From Propionibacterium acidifaciens DSM 21887 (GTDB lineage Bacteria > Actinomycetota > Actinomycetes > Propionibacteriales > Propionibacteriaceae): a DNA stretch of 64,000 nucleotides. A program made the position numbers and the translations under genes. The DNA lies in NCBI RefSeq assembly GCF_000426605.1, contig NZ_AUFR01000007.1, positions 1-64,000 of the forward strand, read 5' to 3'. The notes under the pieces were generated by a model. It searched no databases, was not told the origin of the DNA, and saw only the letters and a list, made by a program, of their open reading frames with translations. Below, one piece after another: positions 37,496 to 49,628 of the stretch; within the stretch, counting starts at the first letter, position 1, and each line of letters opens with the position of its first letter.

Positions 37496-38446
37496 ATGCT
37501 CGGATACTTCGGCCCGGCGGGCACCTTCACGCACCAGGCCCTGCTGTCGTACAGCACGGCCGAGGCGATCCCTTTCCGCACCGTCGCCCAGGCCCTCGAC
37601 GCCGTGCGCGTCGGCCGGGTCGAGGCCGTCATGGTGCCGATCGAGAACTCCGTCGAGGGCGGCGTCTCGGCCACCCTCGACAACCTGGCCGACCCGGGGG
37701 CCGAGCCGTTGCGGATCCTCCACGAGGTGCTCGTGGGCGTGCGCTTCACCCTGTGCGCGCGTCCCGGCACGGGCATCGACCGGATCCGCCGGGTCATCAC
37801 CCACCCGCATGCCGCCGCCCAGGTGCGCGACTGGCTCGCGGAGAACCTGCCGGGCGCCGAGATCATCGAGCGCGGCTCGACCGCCGGCGCCGCCCGGACC
37901 GTCGCCGACCCCGACTCCGGCTTCGACGCCGCCGTCTGCGCGGCCGTCGCCGGCGAGATGTACGGCCTGGTGCCGCTCGCCACCGACATCGCCGACAACG
38001 ACGCGGCGGTCACCCGCTTCGTCCTCGTCGCCAGACCCGGGCACGGGCCCGCGCCGACCGGAGCCGACAAGACGACGCTCGTCGCCCACATCGCCCACGA
38101 CGAGCCGGGCGCCCTCTTGGCGATCCTCCAGCAGCTCGCGGTGCGCGGGGTCAACCTGTGCCGGATCGAGTCGCGGCCGACCAAGACCGCGCTCGGGAGC
38201 TACTGCTTCAGCATGGACGCCGAGGGCCACATCGCCGATGCCCGGATGGCCGAGGCGCTCAAGGGCCTCCGACGGATCTGCAAGGAGGTCGTCTTCCTGG
38301 GGAGCTATCCGCGCGCCGACGGGGTGCGCCCCGTCCTGCGTCCCGGCGCCGGCAACGGCGACTACGAGGCCGCCTCCCAGTGGTTCGCCGGGCTCGAGGC
38401 CACCATGACCGACACCGCCCCCGGGTCCACCTCCGCCTCGAAGTAG
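37496..38446 (+). CDS. pheA: prephenate dehydratase
   Basis: 316 residues. The PDT domain has [14 protein letters not shown] and [12 protein letters not shown]-terminal ACT domain (about 200-275) has the [12 protein letters not shown] motif that binds Phe for feedback control. It converts prephenate to phenylpyruvate. ATG 37496 is preferred to GTG 37490 because TAGGCT (37483-37488) is 7 nt before it. The last 85 bp overlap the 3' end of the convergent lipid-kinase gene. Confidence 0.95.
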   Translation: MLGYFGPAGTFTHQALLSYSTAEAIPFRTVAQALDAVRVGRVEAVMVPIENSVEGGVSATLDNLADPGAEPLRILHEVLVGVRFTLCARPGTGIDRIRRVITHPHAAAQVRDWLAENLPGAEIIERGSTAGAARTVADPDSGFDAAVCAAVAGEMYGLVPLATDIADNDAAVTRFVLVARPGHGPAPTGADKTTLVAHIAHDEPGALLAILQQLAVRGVNLCRIESRPTKTALGSYCFSMDAEGHIADARMAEALKGLRRICKEVVFLGSYPRADGVRPVLRPGAGNGDYEAASQWFAGLEATMTDTAPGSTSASK

Positions 38447-39963
38447 GAGCCCTCGCCGACGGTGTCGCCGTCCAGCTCGAAGGGCATCGGCGCGTCCATC
38501 CGCACGCTCATCGCGCGGCCCGCGTAGCGCTCGAGGGAGCGGTCGGCGCCGATGCGGGTGAGGACGCGGGTGGCCATGCGCGCCCAGCTCGACAGCCCCG
38601 ACGGGGAGCCGACGATCATCTCCATGCGCCCGTCGGTCGGGTCGGCGTCGGGGATGAGCATGACGTTGCCGCCGATGGACGGCATATTGCCCATGACCGT
38701 GAGCACGGCGTTGCCGCGCACCTGCTTGGCTCCGTCGACGCTGATCTGCACGCGGTGCGGCTTGGCGAGCAGCTCGGGCACCGCCGAGACGACGTAGGCG
38801 GCGGTGCCCATCATCCTCTTCAGCGCGTCGTTCGTGCGCGCCATGAGGCGGGCGTCGAAGCCGATGCCCGCCATGACGGCGAAACGATAGGGCTCGCCGG
38901 TCCGTCCGTCGACGACGAGCCGGATGAGGTCGATGTCCTGCGGCTGGCCGTTCACCGCGACGAAGATCGCGTCCTCCTGGTCGAGCGGCAGCCCGAGGTT
39001 CTTGGCGAGCAGATTGCCGGTGCCGGCCGGGATGAGACCGATCGGGATCCCCGAACCGGCCAGCGCCTGGGTGACGATGCGCACGGTGCCGTCGCCGCCG
39101 GCGACGATGACGAGGTCGGCGCCGCGGGCGATGGCCTCGGCGGCCTGTGCCGCGCCGGGGTCCTCGGGCGTCGTCTGCAGCCACAGTGGGGACTGCCAGT
39201 GGCGCCCGGTCAGCTCGTCGACGACCTGTCGGCGGAAGACCATCTCGTCGGCCAGCTTGATCGGGTTGTAGATGACGGCGCACAGCCCGCCGACCGGGCG
39301 CGGGGTGCTGTGCCGCCGGGTCGCGATGAGCGGCAGCATGCGCACCCTGGCCAGGAGCAGGACGCACGAGGTCACCAGGCCGCCGAGCAGGGCGCCGCCG
39401 ACGATGTCGGTGGGGCGGTGGGCGTTGAGGGCGAAGCGGTCGGCCGCCTCCAGCGCGATCGCCGTCACGCCGGCGACGCGCCAGCCGAGCACGGTGGCGC
39501 GCGACTGGCGCGTCGTCGTGCTCACGGCGATCGCCGTCATCGCCCCGGCGACGATGAGCGCCATGTGGGAGCTCGGGTACGCCGAGCCCCGGTAGGTGAG
39601 CAGCCCCTCCAGCGGGGAGGGCGGGCGCGGGCGTCCGATGAGCCTCTTGAGGAGGACGCAGACCAGCCAGCTGCCCAGGCCGGAGGCGATGACGGCCACC
39701 GCGAGGTGGCGCAGTCTGCGGCGCCAGGTCCACGCGCCCAGGCCGAGCAGGGTCAGGAAGATGATGAGCGGGTGCGTGACGAGGGCGCCGGCGGCGGCGA
39801 TCTGCTCGCCGGTCGAGCCCGGCAGCAGGTGCGGGACGTCGCTGAGGGCGTCGAGGCCGGCGAGGGCCCGCGTGCGCAGCGCCAGGTGCGTCCAGGCCCC
39901 GAATGCGAGCGCGAAGAGGCACATGACCCACAGGTTGAAGCGGCTGAACGTCCGGGTGGTCAC
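38362..39963 (-). CDS. PAP2 phosphatase - diacylglycerol kinase fusion
   Basis: 533 residues. The N-terminal half is a membrane PAP2 domain: [10 protein letters not shown], the SSHM motif and a final HRPTDIVGG. The C-terminal half is a DAGK/sphingosine-kinase catalytic domain: [19 protein letters not shown] and GIGFDA. It probably interconverts phosphatidate and diacylglycerol-type lipids or undecaprenyl carriers at the membrane. The gene is convergent with pheA and overlaps it by 85 bp; both reading frames remain intact there. Confidence 0.9.
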   Translation of the reverse strand: MTTRTFSRFNLWVMCLFALAFGAWTHLALRTRALAGLDALSDVPHLLPGSTGEQIAAAGALVTHPLIIFLTLLGLGAWTWRRRLRHLAVAVIASGLGSWLVCVLLKRLIGRPRPPSPLEGLLTYRGSAYPSSHMALIVAGAMTAIAVSTTTRQSRATVLGWRVAGVTAIALEAADRFALNAHRPTDIVGGALLGGLVTSCVLLLARVRMLPLIATRRHSTPRPVGGLCAVIYNPIKLADEMVFRRQVVDELTGRHWQSPLWLQTTPEDPGAAQAAEAIARGADLVIVAGGDGTVRIVTQALAGSGIPIGLIPAGTGNLLAKNLGLPLDQEDAIFVAVNGQPQDIDLIRLVVDGRTGEPYRFAVMAGIGFDARLMARTNDALKRMMGTAAYVVSAVPELLAKPHRVQISVDGAKQVRGNAVLTVMGNMPSIGGNVMLIPDADPTDGRMEMIVGSPSGLSSWARMATRVLTRIGADRSLERYAGRAMSVRMDAPMPFELDGDTVGEGSYFEAEVDPGAVSVMVASSPANHWEAAS

Positions 39964-40038
39964 GCGACGATTCTCTCAGGCGACGGCGGCAGCGACGACG
40001 CCGCCGGGCGTCGGGGCCCGGACGGTAGGCTTGCCCCC

Positions 40039-41310
40039 ATGATCGACCCGAAGCTGCTGCGCACCGACCCCGATCGTGTCCGTCGTTCTCAGCGGGCCCG
40101 CGGCGAGTCCGTGGCGCTCGTGGACGAGGCGCTCGCCGCGGACGAGGCGCGCCGGGCCTCGATCAGCGCCTTCGAGAGCGCCCGCGCCGAGCAGAAGTCG
40201 CTCGGCGCCCGGATCGCCGTGGCCTCCGGCGACGAGCGGGCCGCCCTGCTGGCCCGCACCAGGGAGCTGGCGGCGCAGGTGAGGGCCCTCCAGACGGCCG
40301 CCGACGAGGCCGACGCCGCCTGGACCGAGGTCGTCGAGCAGTTCGGCAACATCGTTTTCGAGGACGTCCCGCTCGGCGGCGAGGACGACCTCTACGTCAT
40401 CGACGCGGTGGGGACCCCCCGCGACTTCGCCGCCGAGGGCATCGAGGTGCGCGACCACCTCGACCTCGGCGAGGGCATCGGCGCCATCGACATGGAGCGC
40501 GGCGCCAAGGTCTCCGGCTCCCGCTTCTACTTCCTCACGGGCCCGGGCGCCATGCTCGAGTTCGCCCTCATCCAGTTCGCCCTGTCGAAGGCCCTCGAAT
40601 GGGGCCTGGTCCCGATGATCCCGCCGGCCCTGGTCAACCCCGAGGCCATGGAGGGCACCGGCTTCCTCGGCCAGGCCGCCGACGACGTCTACTACCTCGA
40701 GCGCGACGACCAGTATCTCGTCGGCACGGCCGAGGTGCCGCTGGCCGCCTACCATTCGCACGAGATCCTCGACGCCGGCGAGCTGCCGATCCGCCTGGCC
40801 GGCTTCAGCCCCGCCTACCGCCGCGAGGCCGGCTCGTACGGCAAGGACACCCGCGGCATCTTCCGCGTCCACTGGTTCGACAAGTTCGAGATGTTCACCT
40901 ACTGCCGCCCCGAGGACGCCGTCGCCGAGCACCAGCGGCTGCTGGAGCACGAGAAGGAGTTCATCGCCGCCCTGGGCATCCCCTTCGAGGTGCTCGACGT
41001 GGCCTCCGGCGACCTCGGCGCCTCGGCCGCCCGCAAGTACGACTGCTACGGCTGGGTGCCGTCCCAGAGCCGGTACCGCGAGATCACCTCGACATCGAAC
41101 TGCACTCAGTTCCAGGCCCGCCGGCTGGGCATCCGCATGCGCGACGGCAAGCGGATCGAGCCCCTGGCCACGCTCAACGGCACCCTGTGCGCCATGAGCC
41201 GCATGATTCTCATGATCCTCGAGAACCACCAGCAGGCCGACGGCTCCGTCGCCGTCCCCGAGGTGCTGCGCCCCTGGCTGGGCGGCCGCGAGCTCTTCAC
41301 CGCGCGCTGA
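40039..41310 (+). CDS. serS: serine-tRNA ligase
   Basis: 423 residues: an N-terminal coiled-coil tRNA-binding arm (about 30-100) and a class-II catalytic core with [28 protein letters not shown] (motif 2) and the Gly-Arg motif 3 region replaced by [13 protein letters not shown]. It charges tRNA-Ser; two tRNA-Ser genes lie at 49.5 and 51.7 kb. TAGGCT (40026-40031) is 7 nt before the ATG, so the mRNA is probably leaderless. Confidence 0.97.
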   Translation: MIDPKLLRTDPDRVRRSQRARGESVALVDEALAADEARRASISAFESARAEQKSLGARIAVASGDERAALLARTRELAAQVRALQTAADEADAAWTEVVEQFGNIVFEDVPLGGEDDLYVIDAVGTPRDFAAEGIEVRDHLDLGEGIGAIDMERGAKVSGSRFYFLTGPGAMLEFALIQFALSKALEWGLVPMIPPALVNPEAMEGTGFLGQAADDVYYLERDDQYLVGTAEVPLAAYHSHEILDAGELPIRLAGFSPAYRREAGSYGKDTRGIFRVHWFDKFEMFTYCRPEDAVAEHQRLLEHEKEFIAALGIPFEVLDVASGDLGASAARKYDCYGWVPSQSRYREITSTSNCTQFQARRLGIRMRDGKRIEPLATLNGTLCAMSRMILMILENHQQADGSVAVPEVLRPWLGGRELFTAR

Positions 41311-41531
41311 GGGCGGGTCGCTGGGACGCGCCCCACGACGCCGCCCTCGCCGACGGGGACAACCGGCCGCGCCGGGGCGGATCCGTCGGGGCGCGCCGGG
41401 CCCGTTCGCCCGTACTCGTCCAGGAGCCGGGACGATCGCCCGGGGAGGAGGGCGCGTCGGCGCTGGCCGGGGACATAATGGGCACATGCACCCGAGGGAG
41501 GGTGCGCACCGCACCACAGGGGGTCCGGACC

Positions 41532-42215
41532 ATGACGACCACAGCGAATCTGAATCTTGCGGCGGAGTACCTGCTGCTCGTCCTCAACGACCGGAAGGGC
41601 GGCTTCGTCCGCGACCTGACGACGGTGAACTTCACCATCGCCGCGGCCGAGATCGTCGAGCTCGTCGCGAAGGGCCAGCTCGTCTTCGTCGACGGGCCGA
41701 AGGGCACGAAACTGCTCGCCAAGGGCGAGAACGAGCCGAGTGGGGAGTTCTTCGGCTACATCGTCGAGGCCGTCGAGGGCAAGACCTACGACCAGGCCAT
41801 CTCCACCCTTGTCGGACCCTTCTCGTCGCGGCCCGGCCCGGCCCGCTCGCTGCGCTCCTACGAGCTGCAGCACCTCGTTGAGGCCGGCATCCTGCGCGAG
41901 CGCCACATCAAGCTGCTCGGACTCATCCCGCTCACCCGCTACCCCGAGGGCGATGCGAGCACCGAGATCGACTTGCGCGCCCGGGTGCGGGCGGCCCTCG
42001 GCGGCGCGGAGCCGGACGACCGCACCCGCGCCCTCATCGCCCTGCTCTACGCCTCGCACTCGCTGACCGCCGTCTTCCCCCGTCTGGAGGCGAAGCCGAT
42101 GAAGCGGCGGGCCCGCGAGATCGCCGAGCGCAGCTGGGAGGATGACGGCCTGGCCATGGCGCTGGCCGAGTACTTCTCGTACATGACGCAGCTGTCGGCC
42201 TCGACGATGGTCTGA
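41532..42215 (+). CDS. GPP34 (GOLPH3-like) family protein
   Basis: 227 residues of the Golgi phosphoprotein 3-like family common in Actinobacteria: AAEYLLLVLNDRKGGFV, a central helical bundle, and C-terminal SHSLTAVFPRLEAKPMKRRA. Eukaryotic members bind PI4P; the bacterial role is unknown. A -10-like CATAAT lies about 50 nt upstream. It is followed by a perfect 19-bp hairpin. Confidence 0.9.
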   Translation: MTTTANLNLAAEYLLLVLNDRKGGFVRDLTTVNFTIAAAEIVELVAKGQLVFVDGPKGTKLLAKGENEPSGEFFGYIVEAVEGKTYDQAISTLVGPFSSRPGPARSLRSYELQHLVEAGILRERHIKLLGLIPLTRYPEGDASTEIDLRARVRAALGGAEPDDRTRALIALLYASHSLTAVFPRLEAKPMKRRAREIAERSWEDDGLAMALAEYFSYMTQLSASTMV

Positions 42216-42232
42216 CTCGCCCGGCCGCACCG

Positions 42233-42274
42233 ACGACGCAGGCCCCCGCGCACCGGCGCGGGGGCCTGCGTCGT
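42233..42274. terminator. bidirectional hairpin terminator
   Basis: Perfect 19-bp arms (42233-42251 and 42256-42274) with an ACCG loop, between the convergent GPP34 and PTS genes. Confidence 0.85.
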
Positions 42275-42290
42275 GTCCGCTCCGTGACGG

Positions 42291-44387
42291 TCACCCGGCG
42301 GCGGGCCGGGGCTCCTTGGGCGGCTTGGCCTTCGTCTCGAAGATGGCGTCGCCCGGGTTCACTCCGCCCTCGGCGAGCCGGGTGACCTCGGCGAACCTGC
42401 GGCCGTTCGTCACGAGCACTGGGGTGACCAGCGAGTAGCCGGCCTCGGTGATGACCTTGGGGTCGAAGGTGACGAGCGGGTCGCCGGTCCTGACACGGTC
42501 GCCCTTGGCCACCTTCACCTCGAAGCCCCGGCCCTCGAGGTTCACGGTGTCGATGCCGACATGGATGAGCAGCTCGATGCCGTTGTCGAGCTTGATGCCG
42601 AAGGCGTGGCCGGTGGCCTGCGCGACGACGATCGTGCCGTCGCCGGGGGCCACGACGGTGGTGCCGGTCGGCTCGATGCCGACGCCCTTGCCGACGGTCC
42701 CGGCGCTGAACACGGGGTCGGGCACTTGGTCGAGGGGGATGACCCGGCCGGCCAGCGGTGAGAGGACCCGGGTCACGGCGCCCGGCTCGAGGGCCGTCTT
42801 CGCCGGGGCGGGAGCGGCGGCCCTCCCGGCTCCGTGCTCGGTCCTGCGGGCCTCGTGCCCGATCCGCTTGACCTCGTGCTCGGCGCGCTCGCGCGCCTGG
42901 TGCTCCTTCGTCTCGGCCTTCTGCTCGGGCGTGCGGTAGTCGGAGAGGAAGACGGCGATGAACGCGGTGATGAAGGCCGCGCCCACCGAGATGGCGTACA
43001 GCGGGATGTTGCTGAAGGCCGGGATCGTCAGCAGCGAGGTGAAGACGAAGGCGTGGGTGACGACGCCGCCGCCGATGCCCTGGATGAGGCCGCCGACGAC
43101 GCAGCCGATGAGCATGCGCGGGTAGATGCGCTTGAAGCGCAGGTGGATGCCGTACAGGCTCGGCTCCGAGATGCCGCCCAGCAGGCCGGCGACGACGGCG
43201 CCGGTCGCCGTCTGGCGCATCTCGGCGTCCCTGTCCCTGATCGAGATGGCCAGGACGGCGGCCGAGGCGCCGAAGCAGGCGAAGTTCCAGGCGCCCATCG
43301 GGCCCTGGATGTAGTCGTAGCCGATCGTGCTGATGTTGAGCAGCATGACGGCATTGAGCGGCCAGTGCAGGCCCAGCGGCACCATGAACGGGTACAGCAG
43401 CGGGATGAGCAGGCAGAAGATGAACGGCGACAGGTCGTTGACGGCCTTCAGCGCGGTCGACAGGCCGGCGCCGGCGTAGACGCCGATCGGGCCGAGGACG
43501 AACGCGGTGAGCGGGATCATGACGAGCATGCACAGGAAGGGCACGAAGATGAGCTGCAGGTTGTCGGGGATGATCCTCTTGAACAGCTTGTACAGCGGCC
43601 CGAGCACCCCGGCCATGAGCAGCGGCGGGAAGACCTGCGAGCCGTAGTCGAAGATCGTGAGCGGCAGCCCGAAGGCCCGGACGATGTGGATGTCCTGGCC
43701 CAGGATGTGCGAGACGTGCGCGCTCGCCAGCAGCGAGTTGTCGGCCGAGAAGAAGCCCGGCAGCAGGAGCACGGCCATGACGGAGAAACCGATCCACGGG
43801 TCGGCGTCGACCTTCTTGGCCGCGTTGTAGGCCACCATGAGCGGCAGGAAGTAGAAGACGCAGCGCCAGCACAGGTTGATGAATGCCCAGCCCGGGGTCA
43901 GCTGGGCCTCGCCGCTCGACCAGTTGCCGATGACGTGGAGCGTGCTCATGAGGGCCATGAAGGTGATGAACAGCGAGGCGCCGAGCAGCACGCCGATGAT
44001 CGGGCGGAACGAGTCGGACAGGAACTCGAAGAAGGAGTCCACCCAGTTGAACCGGCCGCGGATGCCGCCGGCGCGGGCGGCCGCCTTGACCTCGGCGTCG
44101 GTGGGTCTGTCGTCGCCGCCGGCTCCTGCCTCGGCCATCTGCGGCAGGGCCATGATGTCGTTGTAGACGGTGGCCACGGCGCCGCCGATGACGACCTGGT
44201 AGCGGTCGCCGGTCTGCGGGACCGCGCCCATCACCACGGGGATCCGCTCGACGGCGTTCTTGTCGACGCCGGAGCCGTCGCGCAACTGGAAGCGCAATCG
44301 GGTTGCGCAGTGGGTGAGGCTCACGACGTTGCCGGGGCCTCCCAGTGCCTCGATGATCGCCGCGGCGTCGCTCGTCTTCTGGGCCAT
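42291..44387 (-). CDS. beta-glucoside-type PTS EIIBCA
   Basis: 698 residues. The EIIB domain has the phospho-Cys27 in LTHCATRLRF. The EIIC domain (about 110-480) has ten membrane segments. The EIIA domain of the glucose superfamily has PLAGRVIPL and phospho-His in LIHVGIDTV. The order B-C-A is that of beta-glucoside and sucrose permeases. It takes up and phosphorylates a sugar using HPr-P. AAGGAG precedes the ATG at 44387. No hydrolase or antiterminator adjoins, so the substrate is open. A charged linker (about 500-545) rich in Glu/Arg joins C and A. Confidence 0.93.
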   Translation of the reverse strand: MAQKTSDAAAIIEALGGPGNVVSLTHCATRLRFQLRDGSGVDKNAVERIPVVMGAVPQTGDRYQVVIGGAVATVYNDIMALPQMAEAGAGGDDRPTDAEVKAAARAGGIRGRFNWVDSFFEFLSDSFRPIIGVLLGASLFITFMALMSTLHVIGNWSSGEAQLTPGWAFINLCWRCVFYFLPLMVAYNAAKKVDADPWIGFSVMAVLLLPGFFSADNSLLASAHVSHILGQDIHIVRAFGLPLTIFDYGSQVFPPLLMAGVLGPLYKLFKRIIPDNLQLIFVPFLCMLVMIPLTAFVLGPIGVYAGAGLSTALKAVNDLSPFIFCLLIPLLYPFMVPLGLHWPLNAVMLLNISTIGYDYIQGPMGAWNFACFGASAAVLAISIRDRDAEMRQTATGAVVAGLLGGISEPSLYGIHLRFKRIYPRMLIGCVVGGLIQGIGGGVVTHAFVFTSLLTIPAFSNIPLYAISVGAAFITAFIAVFLSDYRTPEQKAETKEHQARERAEHEVKRIGHEARRTEHGAGRAAAPAPAKTALEPGAVTRVLSPLAGRVIPLDQVPDPVFSAGTVGKGVGIEPTGTTVVAPGDGTIVVAQATGHAFGIKLDNGIELLIHVGIDTVNLEGRGFEVKVAKGDRVRTGDPLVTFDPKVITEAGYSLVTPVLVTNGRRFAEVTRLAEGGVNPGDAIFETKAKPPKEPRPAAG

Positions 44388-44553
44388 GGCTGCTCCTTGA
44401 TGACACCGGCGGCCTCCGTGCCGCCGGCTGGAAGGGGCCCGAGGGCCGGAGCCCCCGGGATTCCCCTCAGAGTAGAGGCAGATGGGGTCGCTGGTGGGGA
44501 AATCCACGATGTGCGTCGTTCTCAGTGAGCGTTGGCTGGGCGTTGACGCGGAA

Positions 44554-44751
44554 CGGTGCGCCCGCGCGGGCGCACCGGGGCTCGCCGGGCGGCCGCCCCG
44601 ACCTCGTGCCCGCCCGTCGGCGCGGGCGGCGGCGGGGATCTGCGCCGGGTCTGTGCGGAGGGCGCGCGGCCCATGCGCCCGCGCGGGCGCCGCCGGGCCC
44701 GGCCCGTCTCGGTGGAGAGCCGGCCGGAGGGGCATGCGCCCGCGCGGGCGC
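44554..44751. repeat. three perfect GC palindromes
   Basis: The 16-bp palindrome with arms GCGCCCGC/GCGGGCGC occurs at 44558-44573 (within a 24-bp perfect palindrome, 44554-44577), 44675-44690 and 44736-44751. The last two are preceded by CAT. They fill the 448-bp gap between the PTS gene and tpx and look like REP-type elements; no coding frame here is credible. Confidence 0.75.
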
Positions 44752-44835
44752 CGTCCGTACTCCCATGAGGCCGGATGCGCTCAGCTCGTGGGTGAAAGGC
44801 TCCCACCCGCGCCGCGCATGCCGTAGACATGAGGC

Positions 44836-45336
44836 ATGGCAGACATCACCTTCCACGGCAACCCCGTCCACACCCGCGGCGAGCTTCCGGCCGTCGGCTC
44901 CAGGGCCCCCGAGATCGACCTCGTCGGCGTCGACCTGGGCCCCGTCACGCTCGCGGGCCTCGCGGGCCGCCGCGTCGTCCTCAACATCTTCCCGAGCCTC
45001 GACACCTCGGTGTGCGCGACGAGCGTCCGCCGGTTCAACGAGCTCGCGGCCGGCCTCGAGAACACGACCGTCGTGTGCGTCTCGAAGGACCTCCCGTTCG
45101 CCGCCGGGCGCTTCTGCACCACCGAGGGCATCGAGAACGTCGTCACCGGCTCGGCCTTCCGCTCGCACGCGATGAGCAGGGACTACGGCCTGCGCATGAC
45201 CGACGGCCCGCTCAAGGGACTCCTGGCCCGTGCCGTCGTCGTCATCGACGAGGACGGCACGATCATCCACACCCAGCTCGTGCCCGAGGTCACCGACGAG
45301 CCCGACTACGACGCCGCCGTCGCCGCGCTCGCCTGA
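44836..45336 (+). CDS. tpx: thiol peroxidase
   Basis: 166 residues. The peroxidatic Cys60 is in DTSVCATSV and the resolving Cys94 in RFCTTEG, the atypical 2-Cys Tpx arrangement. It reduces hydroperoxides with thioredoxin. TAGACA (44824-44829) ends 6 nt before the ATG, so the transcript is probably leaderless. Confidence 0.96.
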   Translation: MADITFHGNPVHTRGELPAVGSRAPEIDLVGVDLGPVTLAGLAGRRVVLNIFPSLDTSVCATSVRRFNELAAGLENTTVVCVSKDLPFAAGRFCTTEGIENVVTGSAFRSHAMSRDYGLRMTDGPLKGLLARAVVVIDEDGTIIHTQLVPEVTDEPDYDAAVAALA

Positions 45337-45496
45337 GCCCGGCGCCGTGCGCGGGCGACGCCACCATGTTCTCGAAGGTCTGGGCTGTTCGGCGATCCCG
45401 GCTCGCGCGCGGACGGCGTTCATCGCCTCCCGACCCGGATGCCGTCCCGAACGGTGCGCCGCCGGGGCCCGGGGACGCGGAGGCGCGCCTCAGCGC

Positions 45497-46243
45497 TCAG
45501 GCCTCCCCGAGGGCCTCGTCGGTCGCGGCGCCCAGCACGGCGCCGATCGAGTCGTGGACGACGAGGTCGGCGCGCCGGTCGGCCGGTGTCGCCGACTTGT
45601 TGACGAGGACGAGCGGCTCGCCGCGGAAGTAGTCGAGCAGCCCCGCCGCCGGGTAGACGTTGAGGGAGGTGCCGCCGACGATGAGCACGTCGGCGCGGCC
45701 GATCGCCTCCACGGCGGCGGCCATGACGTCCATGTCGAGGCCCTCCTCGTAGAGGACGACCTCGGGCTTGATGATGCCTCCGCAGTCGTCGCAGCGCGGG
45801 ACGCCGGTGGAGTCCGCGATCGCCTCGACCGGGTAGGACCGGCCGCAGCCCGTGCAGTGGTTGCGCAGCACCGAGCCGTGCACCTCGTGGACGGTCCGCG
45901 AACCGGCCATCTGGTGCAGGCCGTCGATGTTCTGGGTGACGACCGCCGCCAGACGGCCGGCCGCCTCGAGCCTGGCGAGCGCCGTGTGAGCGGCGTTCGG
46001 GCGGGCCTCGGGATGGAGCATGGTCGCCCGGTAGAACTCGTAGAAGTCCTCCGGGCGGTCACGCCAGCAGCTGTGGGAGAGCATGTACTCGGGCGGGTAC
46101 GCCCCGCCCGCGTGGGTCGTGTACAGGCCCGTGGCCGACCGGAAGTCGGGGATGCCGCTCTCGGTCGACACGCCCGCCCCGCCGAAGAAGACGGCCCGCG
46201 AGGCCCCTGCCAGAATGCTGCTCAGCTCGTCGACAACGCTCAT
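45497..46243 (-). CDS. NAD-dependent protein deacylase (sirtuin)
   Basis: 248 residues. The NAD site is GAGVSTESGIPDFRS, with TQNID and the catalytic His in EVHGS. The zinc module is CTGC...CDDC, and GGTSLNVYP follows. It removes acyl groups from lysines using NAD. TAATGT is 6 nt before the ATG at 46243, so it is probably leaderless. It is convergent with tpx. Confidence 0.95.
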   Translation of the reverse strand: MSVVDELSSILAGASRAVFFGGAGVSTESGIPDFRSATGLYTTHAGGAYPPEYMLSHSCWRDRPEDFYEFYRATMLHPEARPNAAHTALARLEAAGRLAAVVTQNIDGLHQMAGSRTVHEVHGSVLRNHCTGCGRSYPVEAIADSTGVPRCDDCGGIIKPEVVLYEEGLDMDVMAAAVEAIGRADVLIVGGTSLNVYPAAGLLDYFRGEPLVLVNKSATPADRRADLVVHDSIGAVLGAATDEALGEA

Positions 46244-46545
46244 GACCCCACATTAGGTGCTTTCGGCCGCGTCGGCGCCGGTGCGGGGTTGCCCATCGGG
46301 CGAGGGGACCGCATGCGAGCCGAGCGGGGCGTGGGCCGACGCGGTGCTGCACGGTCCCCCTGGCCCGCCGGCCGGTACGCGCGGGACGCGGCGTCCAGGA
46401 CATCGGGCCGATGCGCCGCCCGGCGGGGTCATCGGCCCGACGCACCGCGCGCCTTCGTGCGGCGGGGTGCCGCCGGGGCGGGCGCACGTCGCCCGGGTAC
46501 CGGTCGGATGACTGGCCGGTATCCGGACGACGGGATCGGTGGGGC
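46244..46545. other. 302-bp gap between sirtuin and argG
   Basis: It contains the sirtuin -10 box at 46250-46255. The rest is GC-rich with short imperfect repeats and no supported gene or hairpin that I can rank. Confidence 0.5.
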
Positions 46546-48421
<1,876 letters not shown>

Positions 48422-49402
48422 TCACCGCGGCGGGTCGGCGACCAGGATGATCTTCCCGGTGTTCTCGCCGGACTCGAGCAGCTCGTGGGCCCGGGCGGCC
48501 TCCCGGAGCGGGATGCGCGTCTGGTTGCCGGGCCTGATCGTCCCGTCGGTCAGCAGCGGCCAGACGACCTGCTCCACCCGGCGGCAGATGGCGGCCTTCT
48601 GGTCGGCGGGGCGTCCGCGCAGGCTCGTGGCGGTGATCGTGCCGCGCTTGTTGAGCAGGACGGCCAGGTTGAGGGTGCCCTTGACGCCCTTCTGCAGGCC
48701 GATCGTCACCATGCGGCCCTCGGTGGCCAGGCAGCGCACGTTCGCCTCGAGGTATCTGGCGCCGATGATGTCGAGGATGACGTCGACGCCGCGGTCGGCC
48801 GTGGCGACCATGACGGCCGGCTCCCAGTCGCCGGCGTAGTCGATGACCTTGTCGGCGCCGAGCCGGCGGCAGTAGGGGCCCTTCCGCCGCGAGGCGGTCG
48901 TGAGGACGCGGGCGCCGAGAGCCTTCGCGTACTGGATGGCGAAGCCGCCGACGCCGCCGGCGCCGCCGTGGATGAGGACGGTCTCACCGGCGCCCAGTCC
49001 GACGCGGTCGAAGTTGGAGACGACGGTGGCGGCCACCTCGACCAGCCCCGCCGCCTTGACCGGGTCGACCCCGGCCGGGACCGGCAGCAGGTGCTCGGCC
49101 GACGCGACGAAGTACTCGGCGTAGGCGCCGCCGGCGAGCAGCGCCAGGACCTGCTCGCCGACCTCGTGGTCGCCGACGCCCTCGCCGAGCTCGGCGATGA
49201 TCCCGAGGCCCTCGAGGCCCATGACCTCGGTGGCGCCGGCGGGGGGCGGGTAGTGGCCCTGGCGCTGGAGGACGTCGCCCCGGTTGACGCCGACCGCCTG
49301 CGTGCGCACGAGGACCTCGCCCGGTCCCGGCTCGGGGGTGGGCACCTGCGCCCACGTGATCTTGTCGGCCCCGCCGGGCTCGGAAACGGTGATCGCGTAC
49401 AT
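48422..49402 (-). CDS. NAD(P)H quinone oxidoreductase, PIG3-like
   Basis: 326 residues of the zinc-free MDR superfamily: GVNRGDVLQRQGHYPPP, the nucleotide-binding HGGAGGVGG and the C-terminal HELLESGENTGKIIL are diagnostic of the PIG3 subgroup. It reduces quinones or activated alkenes with NADPH. No zinc-ligand cysteines are present. It is divergent from the following tRNA-Ser. Confidence 0.92.
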   Translation of the reverse strand: MYAITVSEPGGADKITWAQVPTPEPGPGEVLVRTQAVGVNRGDVLQRQGHYPPPAGATEVMGLEGLGIIAELGEGVGDHEVGEQVLALLAGGAYAEYFVASAEHLLPVPAGVDPVKAAGLVEVAATVVSNFDRVGLGAGETVLIHGGAGGVGGFAIQYAKALGARVLTTASRRKGPYCRRLGADKVIDYAGDWEPAVMVATADRGVDVILDIIGARYLEANVRCLATEGRMVTIGLQKGVKGTLNLAVLLNKRGTITATSLRGRPADQKAAICRRVEQVVWPLLTDGTIRPGNQTRIPLREAARAHELLESGENTGKIILVADPPR

Positions 49403-49471
49403 GGGTCCAGCTTGCCAGAGATGCCCATCGGCTACCATGAGTGGGCGCCGCCGGATGTCTCCGGCGGTCAT

Positions 49472-49554
49472 GGCGAGGTCGCACAGTGGACTAGTGCAGC
49501 CGCCTTGAAAGCGGCCGAGCGAGAGCTCCGTGGGTTCGAATCCCACCCTCGCCG
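49472..49554 (+). tRNA. tRNA-Ser (anticodon TGA)
   Basis: An 83-nt type-II tRNA. The acceptor GGCGAGG pairs with CCTCGCC, discriminator G. The anticodon TGA at 49506-49508 lies in CTTGAAA, with a long variable arm and GGTTCGAATCC in the T arm. Confidence 0.95.
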
Positions 49555-49628
49555 CCCGGAGGGCGCGCCGCCGACGCCCGGGGTCGGGGCCCGCTTGGGC
49601 GATGGTGCCCGAGCGGGCCGCCGACCGG

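Noticed and set aside
44388-44780. Several 70-216-codon frames rich in Arg/Pro/Gly between PTS and tpx
   Set aside because: They are translations of the GC palindromes on both strands, with no ribosome sites or recognisable domains.
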